Assembly (NCBI GenBank): GCA_031555735.1
Contig: JAVBUE010000002.1
Span: forward strand, 47,806-111,805
Length of the DNA: 64,000 nt
Direction: 5' to 3'
DNA from: JAJDIA01 sp031555735
Lineage (GTDB): Bacteria > Bacteroidota > Bacteroidia > Bacteroidales > Tannerellaceae
Within the stretch, counting starts at the first letter, position 1. Every line of letters begins with the position of its first letter. The notes beneath the pieces are model-generated. The model worked only from the letters and a program-made list of their open reading frames with translations, made no database searches and was not told where the DNA came from. The position numbers and the translations under genes are program-made. Shown piece by piece: positions 18,271 to 27,036 of the stretch.

Positions 18271-18308
18271 TGTACGATTCACACATGTTATTGTACGATT
18301 TCACCACA
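18271..18308 (+). promoter_or_regulatory. candidate regulator-binding direct repeat
   Basis: TGTACGATTCACACA (18271) and TGTACGATTTCACCACA (18292) are direct repeats 21 bp apart, two helical turns. Two same-orientation half-sites at this spacing are typical of AraC-type DNA binding, and the divergent regulator carries an AraC HTH domain. It lies in the susC/regulator intergenic region. Confidence 0.55.
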
Positions 18309-18361
18309 TACAAAACATCAAAAATCGTTAAAATACATATACATTTCCAAACCAAACAGGC

Positions 18362-21300
18362 ATGAAACCACGATTCCTGCTATACATACTCGCCCTGATT
18401 CCCTTCCTGCATACCTGGGGACAGGACCTTTATTTCCAGACGTTGGGCGCCAACCAGGGGCTGTCGCAATCGTCGGCCATCTCGTTCTGGCAAGACTCCA
18501 TCGGACGGATCTGGATCGGGAACGACGCGCTGAACTGCTACGACGGCGAGCAGGTACGGATCTACCGGATATCCGAATACTTCCCTGAGGTGGAAGACGC
18601 CAATATCCACACGATCTGCGGGGGTAAATCCGTGTTGTATGTCATTGCCGAAGACCAACTGATCTGCCTCGACCTCACGAATGAGACCTTCCGCCGTCCC
18701 GGTATCCGGACCGAACGGATCCATTACACGGAAAACCGGTTGTACTACTTCGACGCCACGCACAAGCAACTCTGTTCGTATGATTACGGACAGGACAGTA
18801 GCACCGTCGTCATGCCGCTGCCGGAGGAGATCACATCGGTAACCGGGATCACTTCCGCCAACAACGGCATCTTCTGGCTCGGCACGGCGCAGGGGGTCTA
18901 TATTGTGGATATTTACCAGAAGAGGGTGATCACCAAACGCCTTCCCGGCGAGCAGGTGTCGGTACTGTACAAAGACTCCCAAAACACGATCTGGGTGGTT
19001 TGTTCTTCCCGGAAAGTGTATCGGTCCACCCCGGAAGGCGATGTACGGCCGGTACGGCTGTCGAACAGCCCGAACAAGGAACTGTTTCCTTCCGACATCT
19101 ACTGCATCGTGGAAGACGCGAAAGGATCGATATGGATGGGAACGTTGTCGGGCGCTTATCAGCTGTCGCGGGGCGAGAACGACCAGGGCGAGGTATTCAT
19201 CCGCAACCATGTGCTGCCGGAATCAACGGTATTCGCGCTCTTGTCCGACCGGCAGGGAAGTATCTGGATCGGCTCGTACTACGGGGATGTGCGTTTCTTC
19301 AACCCCGAGACAGACAACTACACCTATTACCCCACCGACGAAAAGCATCCCGACCGCCTGCACGGAGCAGTGATCGGGAAGATTGTACAGGACAAAAACA
19401 AGACGCTCTATATCGCGACGGAAGGCAGCGGGATCAATATCAGGCGACCGTACCAGCATACGATCGAACACCTGACCACCGCCAACGGGCTACCCGGCAA
19501 TAAGATCCGGAGCCTGTGGTACGACGAGGAAACCGACCGGCTGTATATCAGCATCTATATGGAAGGGCTGTGCTACATGGATGTAAAAACCAGGCAAGTC
19601 CATCCGATCCCCCACGGCGAACTGAACACCCGTTACCAGCGGATCATCGAAGAATTCCATCCGTATAAGGGCGACCTCGTGCTGCTGACCCAAAACGGCC
19701 TCTTCAAACTGAACCGGAAAACGATGAAGATAACCTACTTCTTTGATGAACCGGACCTGCGGGAAGCCTGTTCGGGCATTATCCGGACGATCCATTTCGA
19801 CGACCGGAACGTGTTATGGGTATCCTCCTTTATGTCGGGATTATTCACCGTCAACCTCGACACCCGGCAACTGATGCATAACTACGGCGACGGCATCCGG
19901 AAAGATACGGAGATACCAAGCGCGATCGTCAATATCTGCGGGAACGCCAAACTGGGATTGTTTTTCGCCACCCTCAAGTCGGGCGTGCTCAGCTACGACG
20001 CCGGAAAAGACAGCCTGACGGTATTCGCCGAAGAAAACAGCAACCTGCTGGACAATATCTGTTACAACATGACCCTCTCCTGGTACGGCAACCTGGTCAT
20101 CACCACCAACAAAGGGATCTCTATCCTGGTCATCGACGACAACCGGAAGATCGTATCTTCCCGCAATCTCCGGCTAAGCCCGAATTTCCCACTCTCCGCC
20201 CTGAGCATCGACTGCGGCCTGTACAGCTCCAAATCGCTGGATCGGATCTACGCGGGCGGATTATACGGCATGTTGTCTTTCTCGGAAAGAGACATCGTGG
20301 ATCCTTCCGGCACCACGGATTACAACATCTATTTCTCTTCGCTGACGGTGAACAACAAACTGCAGACGGCTCCCTCACCCTACTATGCCAGGAGCCTGTA
20401 TATGACGGACAAGATCACGCTGCCGCACAACAAGAACACGCTTTCCATCACCTTCGCATCGTCGAACTACCTGTCCACCCACAAAAACAAATACCAGTAC
20501 AAACTGGAAGGGCTGGAAGGGTTCTGGACGGAGACAGATTATAAAACCATCATTTTCAACTCCCTCCGCCCGGGACATTACACCCTGCTCGTCAGGGAAT
20601 CCAATACGGACAGGATGGCCCGGCTGCCGATCATCATCCAGCCGCCGTTCTGGGCGACACTGCCGGCCTGGCTGCTGTATATCGCCGTCGTATCGCTGAT
20701 CATCGGGGGATTCCTCCATTTCTACAAAAGTAAGCTGCGACTGCAGATATCCCTCGACAGCGAGCGGAAGGAAGTAAGCCGCGTGGAAGAAGCCAACCGG
20801 CAGAAACTGGATTTCTTCGTCAACCTGTCGAACGAATTCCGCACACCCATCACCCTGATCCTCTCACAACTGGATCGCCTGCCGCATGAGCTTCCTGCTT
20901 CGTCCGTGAACAAGATCGACCGCATCCGGAAGCAGGCTTCCCGCCTGCAGGACCTGATCACCGAGCTGATCGACTTCCGGAAACTGGAACAAAACCGCCT
21001 GCGGCTGAAAGTGAAAGCATACGACCTGGCGCGCCACCTGGAAGAGATCACCGGGATCTATACCGAATATGCCGCCGAAAAACAGATCGTGTATCGGGTG
21101 ATGCCCTCCCATAAACCCGTCCATGTGTGGTTCGACCTCAGGCAGATACAGAAAGCGATCTACAACCTGCTCACCTTCGTGTTCAAGGAGGCGGCAGCGA
21201 AAGAATCGGTCACCATCTCCCTCCACCAGCAAAGTAAATGGGTGGAGATACGCATCGTGCGGAAAGGGGAGATCAGCGATACGGAAGCGAACCATTACCT

Positions 21301-22357
21301 GTTCGACTTCCTGAACGACAAGTCGAATACGCCTACCGACTTCTCCCTGCTGCCCGAAGGAGGGATGGGACTGGCGTTCAGCAAAGGGATCCTCTCCCTG
21401 CACCGGGGCGAGACGGAGATCGTGGACGAAAAGGAGAAGCATACGCGTACCTATATGATACGCCTGCTGTCCGGCAACGCGCATTTCACGGAAAAAGAGT
21501 TGCAGGAAACGGCTGAACCGGCCGAGTCGCATTCCTTCTCCCGCCCCGAAGTGCAGAAAGCGAAGTTCCGCAGTGAGCTGACGCTGACCGGCGACGAAGA
21601 AAAAGGCATACACATGCTGCTGATCGAGGAGAACGAGGAGATGCGCGAGATGCTGCGGGAAGCGTTCTCCGTGGTCTATGATGTCACCGCCGTGAGCGAT
21701 GCCCAGGCGGGATACGACTGCACGGTACGTGAACGCCCGGATATCATCGTGAGCGAGATCAACCTGCCCGGCCTATCCGGCATGGAGATGTGCCAGATGA
21801 TCAAATCCAACATCAACACCCTGCATATTCCCGTGGTACTGATGACGGCGCAACCGTCCGAGAAACAACACATCGACAGTATCCGGAGCGGGACAGACGC
21901 GTATATCATCAAACCGTTCAACATCGAGATCCTCTTCCTCCGCTGCAACCACTTAGTGCATAACCGGAAGCGTATCCTGCAGAACATCAGCAAACAGCCG
22001 GAGAGCGATACGGTGGAACTGACCACCAACACCCGCGACCAGGAGTTTATCGAACAAGCCAACCAGGCGATCGAAAACAACTGGAGCAATACCGACTACG
22101 ATACCACGCACTGGAGCCGCGACCTGGGTATCAGCCGTACCCGCCTGTTCACCCAGATCAAGCAGATCACGGGCATGACGCCCAACGATTACATCCTCTA
22201 CATGAAGATGACCAAAGGGATGCGGCTGCTGACGGAAGAGCGCGACCTCACCATCGCCGAAATAGCCTACCGGCTCGGATTCACCAACCCGGCCTATTTC
22301 AGCAAATGCTTCAAGAAACAGTTCGGCATTACTCCGGTGGACTTCCGGAAAAAGTGA
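18362..22357 (+). CDS. hybrid two-component system regulator with degenerate phosphorelay
   Basis: 1331 residues in the HTCS architecture: signal peptide; two-propeller Reg_prop sensor (about 20-660; IWIG/IWMG repeat motifs); Y_Y_Y domain (about 684-750); membrane helix (about 767-787); HisKA (about 812-880); ATPase domain (about 925-1040); receiver (about 1083-1195); AraC HTH (about 1225-1331). Key residues are missing. The H-box reads LSNEFRTP, so the phospho-acceptor His is N824. The receiver reads IVSEINLPG, so the phospho-acceptor Asp is E1132. The N-box second Asn is Phe, and the G1 DxGxG is absent. The receiver Thr/Lys (LMTA, IKPF) and the HTH are well kept, and the frame is intact. 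Probably controls susC-susD by ligand-driven conformational change rather than phosphorylation. Confidence 0.93.
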   Translation: MKPRFLLYILALIPFLHTWGQDLYFQTLGANQGLSQSSAISFWQDSIGRIWIGNDALNCYDGEQVRIYRISEYFPEVEDANIHTICGGKSVLYVIAEDQLICLDLTNETFRRPGIRTERIHYTENRLYYFDATHKQLCSYDYGQDSSTVVMPLPEEITSVTGITSANNGIFWLGTAQGVYIVDIYQKRVITKRLPGEQVSVLYKDSQNTIWVVCSSRKVYRSTPEGDVRPVRLSNSPNKELFPSDIYCIVEDAKGSIWMGTLSGAYQLSRGENDQGEVFIRNHVLPESTVFALLSDRQGSIWIGSYYGDVRFFNPETDNYTYYPTDEKHPDRLHGAVIGKIVQDKNKTLYIATEGSGINIRRPYQHTIEHLTTANGLPGNKIRSLWYDEETDRLYISIYMEGLCYMDVKTRQVHPIPHGELNTRYQRIIEEFHPYKGDLVLLTQNGLFKLNRKTMKITYFFDEPDLREACSGIIRTIHFDDRNVLWVSSFMSGLFTVNLDTRQLMHNYGDGIRKDTEIPSAIVNICGNAKLGLFFATLKSGVLSYDAGKDSLTVFAEENSNLLDNICYNMTLSWYGNLVITTNKGISILVIDDNRKIVSSRNLRLSPNFPLSALSIDCGLYSSKSLDRIYAGGLYGMLSFSERDIVDPSGTTDYNIYFSSLTVNNKLQTAPSPYYARSLYMTDKITLPHNKNTLSITFASSNYLSTHKNKYQYKLEGLEGFWTETDYKTIIFNSLRPGHYTLLVRESNTDRMARLPIIIQPPFWATLPAWLLYIAVVSLIIGGFLHFYKSKLRLQISLDSERKEVSRVEEANRQKLDFFVNLSNEFRTPITLILSQLDRLPHELPASSVNKIDRIRKQASRLQDLITELIDFRKLEQNRLRLKVKAYDLARHLEEITGIYTEYAAEKQIVYRVMPSHKPVHVWFDLRQIQKAIYNLLTFVFKEAAAKESVTISLHQQSKWVEIRIVRKGEISDTEANHYLFDFLNDKSNTPTDFSLLPEGGMGLAFSKGILSLHRGETEIVDEKEKHTRTYMIRLLSGNAHFTEKELQETAEPAESHSFSRPEVQKAKFRSELTLTGDEEKGIHMLLIEENEEMREMLREAFSVVYDVTAVSDAQAGYDCTVRERPDIIVSEINLPGLSGMEMCQMIKSNINTLHIPVVLMTAQPSEKQHIDSIRSGTDAYIIKPFNIEILFLRCNHLVHNRKRILQNISKQPESDTVELTTNTRDQEFIEQANQAIENNWSNTDYDTTHWSRDLGISRTRLFTQIKQITGMTPNDYILYMKMTKGMRLLTEERDLTIAEIAYRLGFTNPAYFSKCFKKQFGITPVDFRKK

Positions 22358-22361
22358 GGAG

Positions 22362-23357
22362 TCAGAACGATTCCTCGTTCGCCAGGTTCCAGAGGTTGAG
22401 GAAGGCGGCACGGGTGATATCCACCAGCTTCGGCCAGTTCAACCGGTCGGCATGGTCGGTCGGCGTATGGTAATCGGGATGCCGGTCGGTATGGTACCAA
22501 AGGATCGGTATGCCCGCGCGTGAAAAGGGTACATTGTCGCTGCCGCCGACAGAAGCATCCACAGCCCTGTAGTCGGGCGACAGTTGGAGGCCGAACGACC
22601 GGATATCGTCCTTCACCCATTCGGCAAAGACGGGATGATCCTGTGAAAAGAAGCAGACTACCTGGCTTGGTTTGTCCGGATTCGTGTTACGTCCGACCAT
22701 ATCGAAGTTCAGATAGGCTTTCACCCGGCTGATATCGCTGAGGTGGGAGACAAAGTACCGGGAGCCGAGCAGCCCTTTCTCTTCACCGTCCCAACAGGCG
22801 AAAAGTACAGTCCGTTCGGGTTGGACACCGGTAGCCAGGAAAGCGCAGGCGATCTGTAAGACAGCGGAAACACCGGAAGCATTATCATCGGCGCCATTAT
22901 ACACCGTATCGCCCGCCAGTGAAGGATCGATGCCCAGGTGGTCGTAATGGGCGCCCACGATCACATATTCATCCGGGGTGCGTCCTTCAATCTTACCGAC
23001 AATATTCCGCAGGGAGAGCCGGCCGGTCGTGTCGTTTTCGTTTTCCGGCCGGAAAGAATAGCTAAGATTCCACTCCCTCCTTTTGGTGGGGTATATGGCG
23101 AACGGTTGTTCGTAAGAACCTTCGAAAAAGGGTTGTATCCCCATCGCCTGCAGGGAGGAGGCGATATAGTCGCCAGCCATCCGTCCGCCACGTGTACCGG
23201 CTTCGCGTCCTTCCAGCCGGTCGGATGCCAGCAGGCCGACGCTTTCTTCGGCGGCGGCACGGGTGATCACTTGCAGTCCCTTTTCACGGGGTGTCTGGGT
23301 ACATGCCGTAAACGACAGGGACAAAAAAAGCGGAAGATAAAATAGTTTACCCATCAT
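22362..23357 (-). CDS. M28 family zinc aminopeptidase, lipoprotein
   Basis: 331 residues from the ATG at 23357 (an adjacent ATG at 23354 is equivalent; the upstream ATG at 23384 would spoil the signal peptide). Lipoprotein signal ending SFTAC. M28 metal ligands are visible: His in GAHYDHLG, Asp in NGADDNASG, the catalytic EE in DGEEKG, Asp in FDMVGR and the late His in YHTPTDH. It should trim N-terminal residues from peptides at the envelope. It is convergent with the hybrid regulator (4 bp between stops) and divergent from a DUF6057 gene, so not part of the susCD transcript, though it could process the same peptides. Confidence 0.9.
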   Translation of the reverse strand: MMGKLFYLPLFLSLSFTACTQTPREKGLQVITRAAAEESVGLLASDRLEGREAGTRGGRMAGDYIASSLQAMGIQPFFEGSYEQPFAIYPTKRREWNLSYSFRPENENDTTGRLSLRNIVGKIEGRTPDEYVIVGAHYDHLGIDPSLAGDTVYNGADDNASGVSAVLQIACAFLATGVQPERTVLFACWDGEEKGLLGSRYFVSHLSDISRVKAYLNFDMVGRNTNPDKPSQVVCFFSQDHPVFAEWVKDDIRSFGLQLSPDYRAVDASVGGSDNVPFSRAGIPILWYHTDRHPDYHTPTDHADRLNWPKLVDITRAAFLNLWNLANEESF

Positions 23358-23373
23358 GAATGTTTTTCGGACG

Positions 23374-23381
23374 CAAACATA
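23374..23381 (-). promoter_or_regulatory. -7 promoter element for the M28 peptidase
   Basis: TATGTTTG on the minus strand, 16 bp before the start at 23357. Confidence 0.5.
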
Positions 23382-23404
23382 CATAAAAATTTACTCCTTT
23401 TCTG

Positions 23405-23412
23405 TAGATTTG
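23405..23412 (+). promoter_or_regulatory. -7 promoter element for the DUF6057 gene
   Basis: TAGATTTG on the plus strand, 35 bp before the start at 23448. It forms a compact divergent promoter pair with the peptidase. Confidence 0.5.
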
Positions 23413-23447
23413 TCAGGCTTAGTGTTATAAGCGATATAAATCGGAAC

Positions 23448-25199
23448 ATGAAACACATACACCTCGCTTTCTGGTTGGCGCTGTTCGTAGGTTTGGCAGT
23501 CTTCCTGCAACGGACGAACGCGTATCACTTCTTCTACGTGGAGCAATTCCAGTTGTTCCAATGGACGGGCGACTATATCACCGGCAAACTATGCCAACCC
23601 GGAGGATTCGCCTTGCTTGCGGGCGAGTTCCTGACCCAATATTATATCCTGCCGTACGGCGGGCCGCTGATCGTGGCCGGGCTGCTGACACTGGTCGGGA
23701 TACTCACCCGCGTGGTTGTAAGACAGGCTGGGGGAACCACGGAATGGTACGCCCTCTACCTCCTGCCGGTAGTGACATTGCTGCTGATCCAGTTCAACTT
23801 CAATTACCTGCTGTCGGGTACGGCGGCCTACCTGCTGGTGCTGGCAGCCCTGGCGGTGTATGGATGCTTCACTTCTTTCCGCGACCGGCTGGCTACCGGT
23901 TTGTTCCTCGTTCCGATCCTTTTCTGGATGGCGGGATCGGTTGCGGGATTGCTGGCAGGCTGCATAGCCGTCGGGGAACTGATGCGCAGAGGCCGTGAGG
24001 GGTATTGGATCGCCGGCGCTACGACAACCCTGTTTCTGGTGATGGCCATCGGCAGTGTATCTGCCGCGGTATCGCCCTCCTACCGGATGGCCTTCCTGCC
24101 GGATGCCTATTATCATTACCTGCTGAAGCCGCCTGCGGTGATTTACTTCGCATGGGGCGCACTGCCGGTTGTGACCGGGATGGCCTGGCTGCTCCGGAAC
24201 CGCACTACGACATCCGGGAAGGCAAAAGCCGCTCTCCATACCCTCCAATTCGCGGCCATCGCCATGCTTGCCGGATGGCTCATTCCCCGGTATATGGATA
24301 CCCGGTCGGATCAACTGAAGAAACTCGACTCTTTTGCCCGTTGCAAACAGTGGGACAAAATCATCCAGGCCAGCAGCGGCACGATCACGAACTACCTCTA
24401 CCTCGGTTACCTCAATATGGCATTGGCGGAGAAAGGCGAGCTGGCCGACCGCCTCTTCTTCTTCGACCAACGCGGGCCGCAGGGTATCCTGTGCGAATGG
24501 AATAAAACGTTTGCCGCCTCCAGCCTGCTGAGCGATGTATGCTTTGCCTTCGGCGAGATTGCCCTGTCGCAACGGATGGCTTTCGAGTCATCGCTTTCCG
24601 TAGTGGGCGAAGGCAATCCCCGCAACATCCAACGGCTGGTACAAACGAACCTGATCTTCGGACAGTATGCCGTAGCCGAACGCTATATCCGCCTGTTGGA
24701 AAACACGTTCGGCTATAAGTCATGGGCTTCGGCGCACCGTCGTTTCCTATACAACAACAAAGCGGTGGAAGCCGATCCCCTGCTGGGTGCCAAGCGCCGT
24801 TTCCTTCCGCGAGAAAGCACCCTCATCCACCTGAACGGGATGGCGCGTGACCTGGCTTACCGGGTCGAACACTTCCCGGAAGACCGCCTTCCGATCCAAC
24901 TCCTGGGTGTGATCCTGTTGCTCTCCAAGGATTTGGGGGCATTCCAACAGATGGTGGAAACCTATTATGGCAGCCCAGCACTCCCTGTCCTGCCCTATAG
25001 TTTCCAGGAAGCCATCATCCTGCTCGACGGCCAGAACCCGGGATACCGGCAACGGTTTAACATCTCCGACAATGTGATCAGCCGTTTTTACGGTTACAGC
25101 GACCTGGTGGTACGTAACCGTAACAACCAGCAGATCTTACCCGGCCTGCTGCAAAAATCCTACGGCAATACATTCTGGTATTATTATATGTATAAATAA
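23448..25199 (+). CDS. DUF6057-type multi-pass membrane protein
   Basis: 583 residues. The first half (about 1-290) holds a run of hydrophobic helices, starting with FWLALFVGLAVFL and continuing through several leucine-rich segments. The second half (about 300-583) is soluble and helical, with repeat-like spacing that recalls TPR proteins. It resembles DUF6057 proteins of Bacteroidetes, whose function I do not know. It is followed by a PD40 lipoprotein 58 bp on, in the same direction, so the two probably act together at the envelope. Confidence 0.7.
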   Translation: MKHIHLAFWLALFVGLAVFLQRTNAYHFFYVEQFQLFQWTGDYITGKLCQPGGFALLAGEFLTQYYILPYGGPLIVAGLLTLVGILTRVVVRQAGGTTEWYALYLLPVVTLLLIQFNFNYLLSGTAAYLLVLAALAVYGCFTSFRDRLATGLFLVPILFWMAGSVAGLLAGCIAVGELMRRGREGYWIAGATTTLFLVMAIGSVSAAVSPSYRMAFLPDAYYHYLLKPPAVIYFAWGALPVVTGMAWLLRNRTTTSGKAKAALHTLQFAAIAMLAGWLIPRYMDTRSDQLKKLDSFARCKQWDKIIQASSGTITNYLYLGYLNMALAEKGELADRLFFFDQRGPQGILCEWNKTFAASSLLSDVCFAFGEIALSQRMAFESSLSVVGEGNPRNIQRLVQTNLIFGQYAVAERYIRLLENTFGYKSWASAHRRFLYNNKAVEADPLLGAKRRFLPRESTLIHLNGMARDLAYRVEHFPEDRLPIQLLGVILLLSKDLGAFQQMVETYYGSPALPVLPYSFQEAIILLDGQNPGYRQRFNISDNVISRFYGYSDLVVRNRNNQQILPGLLQKSYGNTFWYYYMYK

Positions 25200-25257
25200 C
25201 AACGACCGTATGCGCTATATCCCGTCCCTCTTACCCCGTAATCACCCATCATTCCCT

Positions 25258-26712
25258 ATGCGGCCCTATACATCCATACTCCTGCTCCTGCTCTGTGTTG
25301 CCTGCACGCACACGATACCGGAGAGCAAACCGGTCACTGAAACGCCGGTGATCTTTCCCGACTATGCCGAAGTAACCATCCCTCCCAATATCGCGCCGCT
25401 CCCCTTCGCCCTCACCACACCGCATACGGAAGCCTATGCGGTATTTACCACTGCGGGAGAAACGGTACAGGTGAAGGAAAGGGGCGGGCAGTTCGCCATC
25501 CCCCCCTCCCGCTGGAAGAAATTGCTGAAAGCGGCAGCCGGAGAAACGATCGGGGTTACGCTTTATGCCGATGCCGGAGGATGGATAGCCTATCCTCCGT
25601 TCCGCATCCATGTAGCCGATAGTCCCATCGACCCGTATATCGCCTACCGCCTGATCGAACCCGGGTATGAGGTATGGAACCGCATGGGTATTTACCAACG
25701 CAACCTGGGTAACTGGGAAGAATCGCCCATCATGGAAAACCGGCTGACCGACCATAACTGTATGAACTGCCACGCTTTCTGCATGCAGAACCCGGAGAAA
25801 CTGTTGTTCCACATGCGGGAGAAAAACACCGGCACCTATCTGATAGACGGTGACCGTGTGGAGAAACTGAATACGAAAACCGGCCAGACCACCTCTCCCC
25901 TCGTCTATCCCTCCTGGCATCCCGGAGGGAGGTATGTGGCGTTCTCGGTCAACCAAACCCGGCAGGGATTCCACCAGAACGATCCGAACCGGGTGGAGGT
26001 GTTCGACCTGGAGTCGGATGTCGTCGTCTATGATACCGAAAAGCATACGATCGTGACGGCACCCTCCCTCTTTGCGAAAGAAGCGTTCGAGACTTTCCCC
26101 ACCTTCTCTCCCGACGGGCGTACGCTCTACTTCTGTTCGGCAAAGGCGGTTAGCATGCCGGAGCAGTTCACCCACGTACGCTACAGCCTTTGTTCCATCC
26201 CTTTCGATCCGCAAACGGGTAGCTTCGGCGCAGCGGTGGATACGTTGTACCATGCGGAGACGGAAGGAAAAAGCGTCTCCTTCCCCCGGGTATCGCCGGA
26301 TGGGAAATACCTGCTTTATACCTTGTCCGGCTATGGCAACTTCTCCATCTGGCACAGGGATGCCGATCTGTATATGATTAACCTGGGCACGGGCGTCCGG
26401 TATCCGTTGGAGGCGGCCAACAGCGACAATGTGGAAAGCTATCACTCCTGGAGCAGCAACAGCCGGTGGATCGTGTTCAGCAGCCGGCGGATCGATGGGC
26501 TTTACACCCGTCCGTATTTTGCCTATATCGACGACAACGGGCAAGCCGCGAAGCCTTTCCTCCTGCCGCAAAAGGATAACGCCTTCTACTCCCGCTTCCT
26601 GAAATCGTACAACATCCCCGAATTTATCACCGGTAAAGTCCACACCGACATGCGCCAACTCAGCCAACTGGCACGGGAAGACAAAGGGACGGATGTAACG
26701 TTCGCCTGGTAG
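25258..26712 (+). CDS. PD40/TolB-like propeller lipoprotein with one CxxCH motif
   Basis: 484 residues from the ATG at 25258; the ATG at 25210 would add 16 residues ahead of the signal peptide. Short lipoprotein signal ending LLCVAC. From about residue 205 there are WD40-like/PD40 repeats (SWHPGGRYVAFS, FSPDGRTLYFCS, RVSPDGKYLLYT, HSWSSNSRWIVFSS) that should form a TolB-type beta-propeller. Before them, C168-M-N-C171-H172 is a CxxCH motif, with another Cys at 175. CxxCH normally binds covalent heme c, but a zinc or disulfide role is equally possible here. It pairs with the upstream DUF6057 gene. Function unknown. Confidence 0.75.
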   Translation: MRPYTSILLLLLCVACTHTIPESKPVTETPVIFPDYAEVTIPPNIAPLPFALTTPHTEAYAVFTTAGETVQVKERGGQFAIPPSRWKKLLKAAAGETIGVTLYADAGGWIAYPPFRIHVADSPIDPYIAYRLIEPGYEVWNRMGIYQRNLGNWEESPIMENRLTDHNCMNCHAFCMQNPEKLLFHMREKNTGTYLIDGDRVEKLNTKTGQTTSPLVYPSWHPGGRYVAFSVNQTRQGFHQNDPNRVEVFDLESDVVVYDTEKHTIVTAPSLFAKEAFETFPTFSPDGRTLYFCSAKAVSMPEQFTHVRYSLCSIPFDPQTGSFGAAVDTLYHAETEGKSVSFPRVSPDGKYLLYTLSGYGNFSIWHRDADLYMINLGTGVRYPLEAANSDNVESYHSWSSNSRWIVFSSRRIDGLYTRPYFAYIDDNGQAAKPFLLPQKDNAFYSRFLKSYNIPEFITGKVHTDMRQLSQLAREDKGTDVTFAW

Positions 26713-26764
26713 CACTTTCATCCACAATAGTAAGATTCCATGAGCCGTCCTTAGCCCTTCACAA

Positions 26765-26901
26765 AGTTTATTTTTGCAAAACATCTGTCACATCTGCCAC
26801 GCAACAGGCACTATCTTATTGTTAATCGCCGTGTCGCCGGAGAGGCTATTACGAACGCTGAAGGCGTGGCAGATGGGACAGATGTTTTGTAAGAATAAAC
26901 T
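26765..26901. repeat. 38-bp near-perfect inverted repeat with 61-bp core (MITE-like)
   Basis: Arms 26765-26802 and 26864-26901 match at 35 of 38 positions (start AGTTTATT, centre AAAACATCTGTC, end ATCTGCCACGC). The 61-bp core has no gene. Arm size and total length (137 bp) suit a small non-autonomous mobile element, or a very strong terminator for the preceding gene. No transposase is near. Confidence 0.75.
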
Positions 26902-26929
26902 TAGTGTAGCAAGCAAAGGTGGACGGTTT

Positions 26930-26945
26930 TGTCCGGTTTCGGACA
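26930..26945. promoter_or_regulatory. candidate upstream activator site for the NtrC-type regulator
   Basis: TGTCCG-gttt-CGGACA is a perfect palindrome about 47 bp upstream of the -24 box of the sigma-54-type promoter, a usual place for an enhancer-binding protein dimer. Confidence 0.5.
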
Positions 26946-26989
26946 CGAACACATATACTTATACGCCTTATCTCCAGCACATTACAGTT

Positions 26990-27007
26990 TCGGCACACCT
27001 ATTGCCC
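26990..27007 (+). promoter_or_regulatory. sigma-54 (-24/-12) promoter of the ABC operon
   Basis: TCGGCACACCTATTGCCC has the essential GG (26992-26993) and GC (27004-27005) with exactly ten bases between, and matches the wider consensus TGGCAC-N5-TTGC. It is 30 bp before the ATPase start. The same operon encodes a sigma-54-dependent regulator. Confidence 0.65.
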
Positions 27008-27036
27008 ATTGGAGGACAAACAAAAAAGAGTCCGAT

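Noticed and set aside
18362..22357. Frameshift or decay as the reason for missing His and Asp
   Set aside because: The frame is open over 1331 codons, all domains are in order, and flanking H-box and receiver motifs are well kept; substitution, not frameshift, explains it.
25249..26784. 511-codon open frame antisense to the PD40 lipoprotein
   Set aside because: The plus-strand gene has signal peptide and propeller repeats; the antisense frame has no recognisable domain.
26929..27036. Longer N-terminus for the ABC ATPase
   Set aside because: The extra 36 codons would cross the sigma-54 promoter and do not fit the family's N-terminus; ATG 27037 is preferred.
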